NCBI RefSeq assembly: GCF_004362405.1
Contig: NZ_SNXE01000007.1
Span: 124,001 to 188,000 of the forward strand
Length of the DNA: 64,000 nucleotides
Origin: Roseateles asaccharophilus
GTDB lineage: Bacteria > Pseudomonadota > Gammaproteobacteria > Burkholderiales > Burkholderiaceae_C
Direction of reading: 5' to 3'
Under the pieces are notes generated by a model. That model ran no database searches, was not told the DNA's origin, and saw only the letters and a program-made list of their open reading frames with translations. The translations under genes and the position numbers were made by a program. Positions 62,434-64,000 of this stretch are shown one piece after another. How positions within the stretch are numbered: the first letter of the stretch is position 1; the number at the start of each line of letters is the position of its first letter.

Positions 62434-63109
62434 AAAGACCCAGGATCAAGGCGCCTAGCGCGAACCATTGAAAGGCATAGCCGTAGTGTTTCTGCACACC
62501 GGCATCAGGCGCCGGCCAATCGCGGAGCAGGCCATCCGTACCCGCCAACGCATCCCCTTGTTGCAGCACGGTCAGCGGCAGCAAGGGGCGACGAATCTCT
62601 TGGGCAAATGCCACGGCGTCGAGATTCTGCCGGATACGTCCGCCCCCTGCCTCGCCAAGCTGATAAAGCCGGGTCGGGGCCTCAATCAGACGCCCCTCGA
62701 TTTCCACCTCGGCGGACTGCTGGGGCAGCTCGGGCAGGCGCTCGCGATCCCGGGCATCCCGCGGCAGCCAGCCGCGCTGTACCAGGATGGCCTCGTTGCG
62801 ACCCACCAGTTGCAGGGGCGTGATCACATAAAAGCCGGTGCGCCCGGCCATGGGCCGGTTCTCCAGGTACACGGTATGCGCATCCAACCAATGGCCGCGC
62901 AAACGCACCCGCCGCTGCAACTGCTCGCGGGCCTGCGGCGGCGCAGCGACCAGCTCGACGGCGGACAGCGGCGCCCGCTTGGCCTGGGCCTGTTGCGCCT
63001 GCAGCAGGGCGGTTTTCTGGGCCGCCCGATCCAGCTGCCACCAACCCAGCCGCAAGGCCAGCCCCAGGCTCAGCACCGTGGCCAGCAGGATCAGGGCTCG
63101 CCCCCTCAT
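62387..63109 (-). CDS. SURF1-family cytochrome oxidase assembly protein
   Basis: 240 residues with two transmembrane helices, one at each end (ALILLATVLSLGLALRLGWW and FQWFALGALILGLYVWFQLI). Family motifs are LGWWQLDRAAQK, ENRPMAGRTGFYVITPLQL, RGWLPRDARDRERLP and HYGYAFQWFALG. SURF1 helps insert heme A into oxidase subunit I. The start at ATG 63107-63109 puts the first helix at the N-terminus; the frame is open to 63403 but that part is not protein-like. The 63110-63142 gap separates it from the divergent DUF2909 gene. Confidence 0.92.
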   Translation of the reverse strand: MRGRALILLATVLSLGLALRLGWWQLDRAAQKTALLQAQQAQAKRAPLSAVELVAAPPQAREQLQRRVRLRGHWLDAHTVYLENRPMAGRTGFYVITPLQLVGRNEAILVQRGWLPRDARDRERLPELPQQSAEVEIEGRLIEAPTRLYQLGEAGGGRIRQNLDAVAFAQEIRRPLLPLTVLQQGDALAGTDGLLRDWPAPDAGVQKHYGYAFQWFALGALILGLYVWFQLIRPRRRQAR

Positions 63110-63142
63110 GTCTGATCGACCCTGGTGGAATAATCCCACGTC

Positions 63143-63352
63143 ATGAAATTCGTCCTTCTGCTTGCTTTGCTTGGCATTGTCGGCGCCCTGGGGGCGGCGG
63201 GCCTGTTCATGCTCAGGCGCAGCAAGGGCCGCAGCAGCATGGCTCGCGCCCTGGCGCTGCGTGTGGCCCTGTCGGTGGCGCTCTTCCTCTTCATCCTGCT
63301 GAGCTACTACATGGGCTGGATCAAGCCCACGGGCGTGCCTCTGGGCCGCTGA
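63143..63352 (+). CDS. DUF2909-type twin-transmembrane protein
   Basis: 69 residues with two hydrophobic helices (FVLLLALLGIVGALGAAGLF and VALSVALFLFILLSYYMGWI) joined by a short basic loop (RRSKGRSSMAR). Such small proteins often sit beside cytochrome oxidase assembly genes in betaproteobacteria, but their function is unknown. It is read from the plus strand, opposite to SURF1 and coxC, and has its own terminator at 63359. Confidence 0.82.
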   Translation: MKFVLLLALLGIVGALGAAGLFMLRRSKGRSSMARALALRVALSVALFLFILLSYYMGWIKPTGVPLGR

Positions 63353-63358
63353 AACAAG

Positions 63359-63381
63359 AAACGCCGCACAACGCGGCGTTT
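63359..63381. terminator. Hairpin terminator after the DUF2909 gene
   Basis: Nine-base perfect stem (AAACGCCGC / GCGGCGTTT) with a five-base loop, beginning 7 bp after the stop. The terminal AAA/TTT makes it usable in both directions, between the convergent DUF2909 gene and coxC. Confidence 0.75.
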
Positions 63382-63410
63382 GCTGCATTTCCCCCAGCGA
63401 CACCCGAGGA

Positions 63411-63473
63411 TCCGGCTTGGCCGGGCCTGCGGGTGTGCCCCCTTCAGGGGGCCGGCGCAGCCGGTAGGGGGTG
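63411..63473. repeat. 63-bp intergenic GC-rich repeat, copy 2
   Basis: Same length as and 48 of 63 positions equal to the unit at 31896-31958. It keeps the CCCCCTtcAGGGGG hairpin and the GTAGGGGGTG end, with the same orientation. It lies 8 bp beyond the stop of coxC, again in the 3' untranslated region of a minus-strand gene. Confidence 0.7.
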
Positions 63474-63481
63474 GGCCGTCC

Positions 63482-64000
63482 TTACATCCAGTAGACGACG
63501 ATGTACAGGCCGAGCCAGACCACGTCCACAAAGTGCCAGTACCAAGCCGCACCTTCAAAGCCGAAGTGGCGCTCGGGCGTGAAATGGCCCTTGTGAAGGC
63601 GCAGCGTGATGAAGAGCAGCATCAGCATGCCCACGAACACATGGAAACCGTGGAAGCCGGTCAGCATGAAGAAGGTGGAGCCAAAGATGCCGGAGTTGAG
63701 CTTGAGGTTCAGGTCGTTGTAGGCATGGGCGTACTCATAGCCCTGGACGACCAGGAAGATGGCGCCCAGGATCACCGTCATCCACATGAAGGCGATGGTC
63801 CTGCCCCGGTTGCCGGCGATCAGCGCGTGGTGCGCAATCGTCAGCGTCACGCCCGAGGTCAGCAGCAGGGCCGTGTTGATGGTGGGCAGGGGCCAGGGGC
63901 CGATAGTGCTGAAGGGCTCCACCGTGCCGCCAGGCGCGGCCGTTGCACCGGCCGAAACGCTGGGCCACAGGGCCTTGAAGTCGGGCCACAGCAGGGCATG
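63482..64000 (-). CDS. coxC: Cytochrome c oxidase subunit III (N-terminus cut by the window edge)
   Basis: About 173 C-terminal residues. Hydrophobic helices with TGFHGFHVFVGMLMLLF, the conserved EYAHAYNDL region and the C-terminal AAWYWHFVDVVWLGLYIVVYW are typical of subunit III. The subunit is part of the aa3-type oxidase in the inner membrane. The frame is open to base 64000, so the true start lies beyond the window; an internal Met-like codon at 63922 is not the start. The neighbours SURF1, ctaA, ctaB and sco supply the assembly factors. Confidence 0.93.
   Translation of the reverse strand, partial: HALLWPDFKALWPSVSAGATAAPGGTVEPFSTIGPWPLPTINTALLLTSGVTLTIAHHALIAGNRGRTIAFMWMTVILGAIFLVVQGYEYAHAYNDLNLKLNSGIFGSTFFMLTGFHGFHVFVGMLMLLFITLRLHKGHFTPERHFGFEGAAWYWHFVDVVWLGLYIVVYWM

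Noticed and set aside
1-64000. tRNA or rRNA genes, CRISPR arrays, insertion sequences, prophage or integrase genes
   Set aside because: Nothing of these kinds could be recognised; in particular no transposase or integrase borders the low-GC polysaccharide cluster.

Overview
The window is high-GC DNA from a betaproteobacterium, most likely a Burkholderiales member near Roseateles, Rubrivivax, Leptothrix or Ideonella. This placement rests on gene order only: a cytochrome oxidase assembly block (coxC, DUF2909, SURF1, an Sco-like protein, ctaA, ctaB, sco) converges on rpoH; dsbC, a UbiH-type hydroxylase and ychF lie together; and a DUF4148 protein sits beside lysS. No sequence search was possible.

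From about 0.8 to 39.5 kb lie two convergent surface-polysaccharide clusters, between a truncated rhlE-like helicase gene and lysS. Cluster 1 (plus strand, 2.06-28.14 kb) encodes an SLBB export protein, a Wzz protein, an EPS-type MarR regulator and a UDP-glucose dehydrogenase. It continues with a WbpB/WbpD/WbpE set for 2,3-diacetamido uronic acid, a full legionaminic-acid pathway (legB, legC, legG, legI, legH, ptmE, legF), a Wzx flippase, a candidate Wzy polymerase, two glycosyltransferases and a Kelch-type lipoprotein. It also holds two separate amidotransferase/HisH/HisF modules, which should place acetamidino groups on two different sugars. Almost every junction is a 1-4 bp stop/start overlap. 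A polytopic WecA/MraY-type initiating transferase diverges at the left edge.

Cluster 2 (minus strand, 39.55-28.17 kb) encodes a second WbpB/WbpD/WbpE set, a second Wzx, a LbH acetyltransferase, two GT4 glycosyltransferases, a methyltransferase, a DegT aminotransferase, a PglC-like monotopic initiating transferase and a large PglF/WbpM-type 4,6-dehydratase. It has no recognisable polymerase. By eye the base composition is lower across about 4.1-28.9 kb, and the right edge of this zone appears to fall inside the dehydratase gene. This suggests replacement of cluster 1 by recombination into a resident locus.

From 39.6 kb on the content is chromosomal housekeeping and signalling: lysS, a DUF4148 protein, a PAS-GGDEF-EAL protein, an enoyl-CoA hydratase, a DUF3108 protein, an M61 peptidase, DUF3429, dsbC, a UbiH-type hydroxylase, ychF, an HDOD protein, a MarC-family protein, a MASE1-CHASE-PAS hybrid histidine kinase, an orphan cheW, rpoH, and the oxidase assembly block running into a truncated coxC. 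A perfect CIRCE operator (TTAGCACTC-N9-GAGTGCTAA) lies 48 bp upstream of rpoH, implying HrcA control of the heat-shock sigma factor. No tRNA, rRNA, insertion sequence or CRISPR array was seen, and no gene-free stretch exceeds 300 bases.
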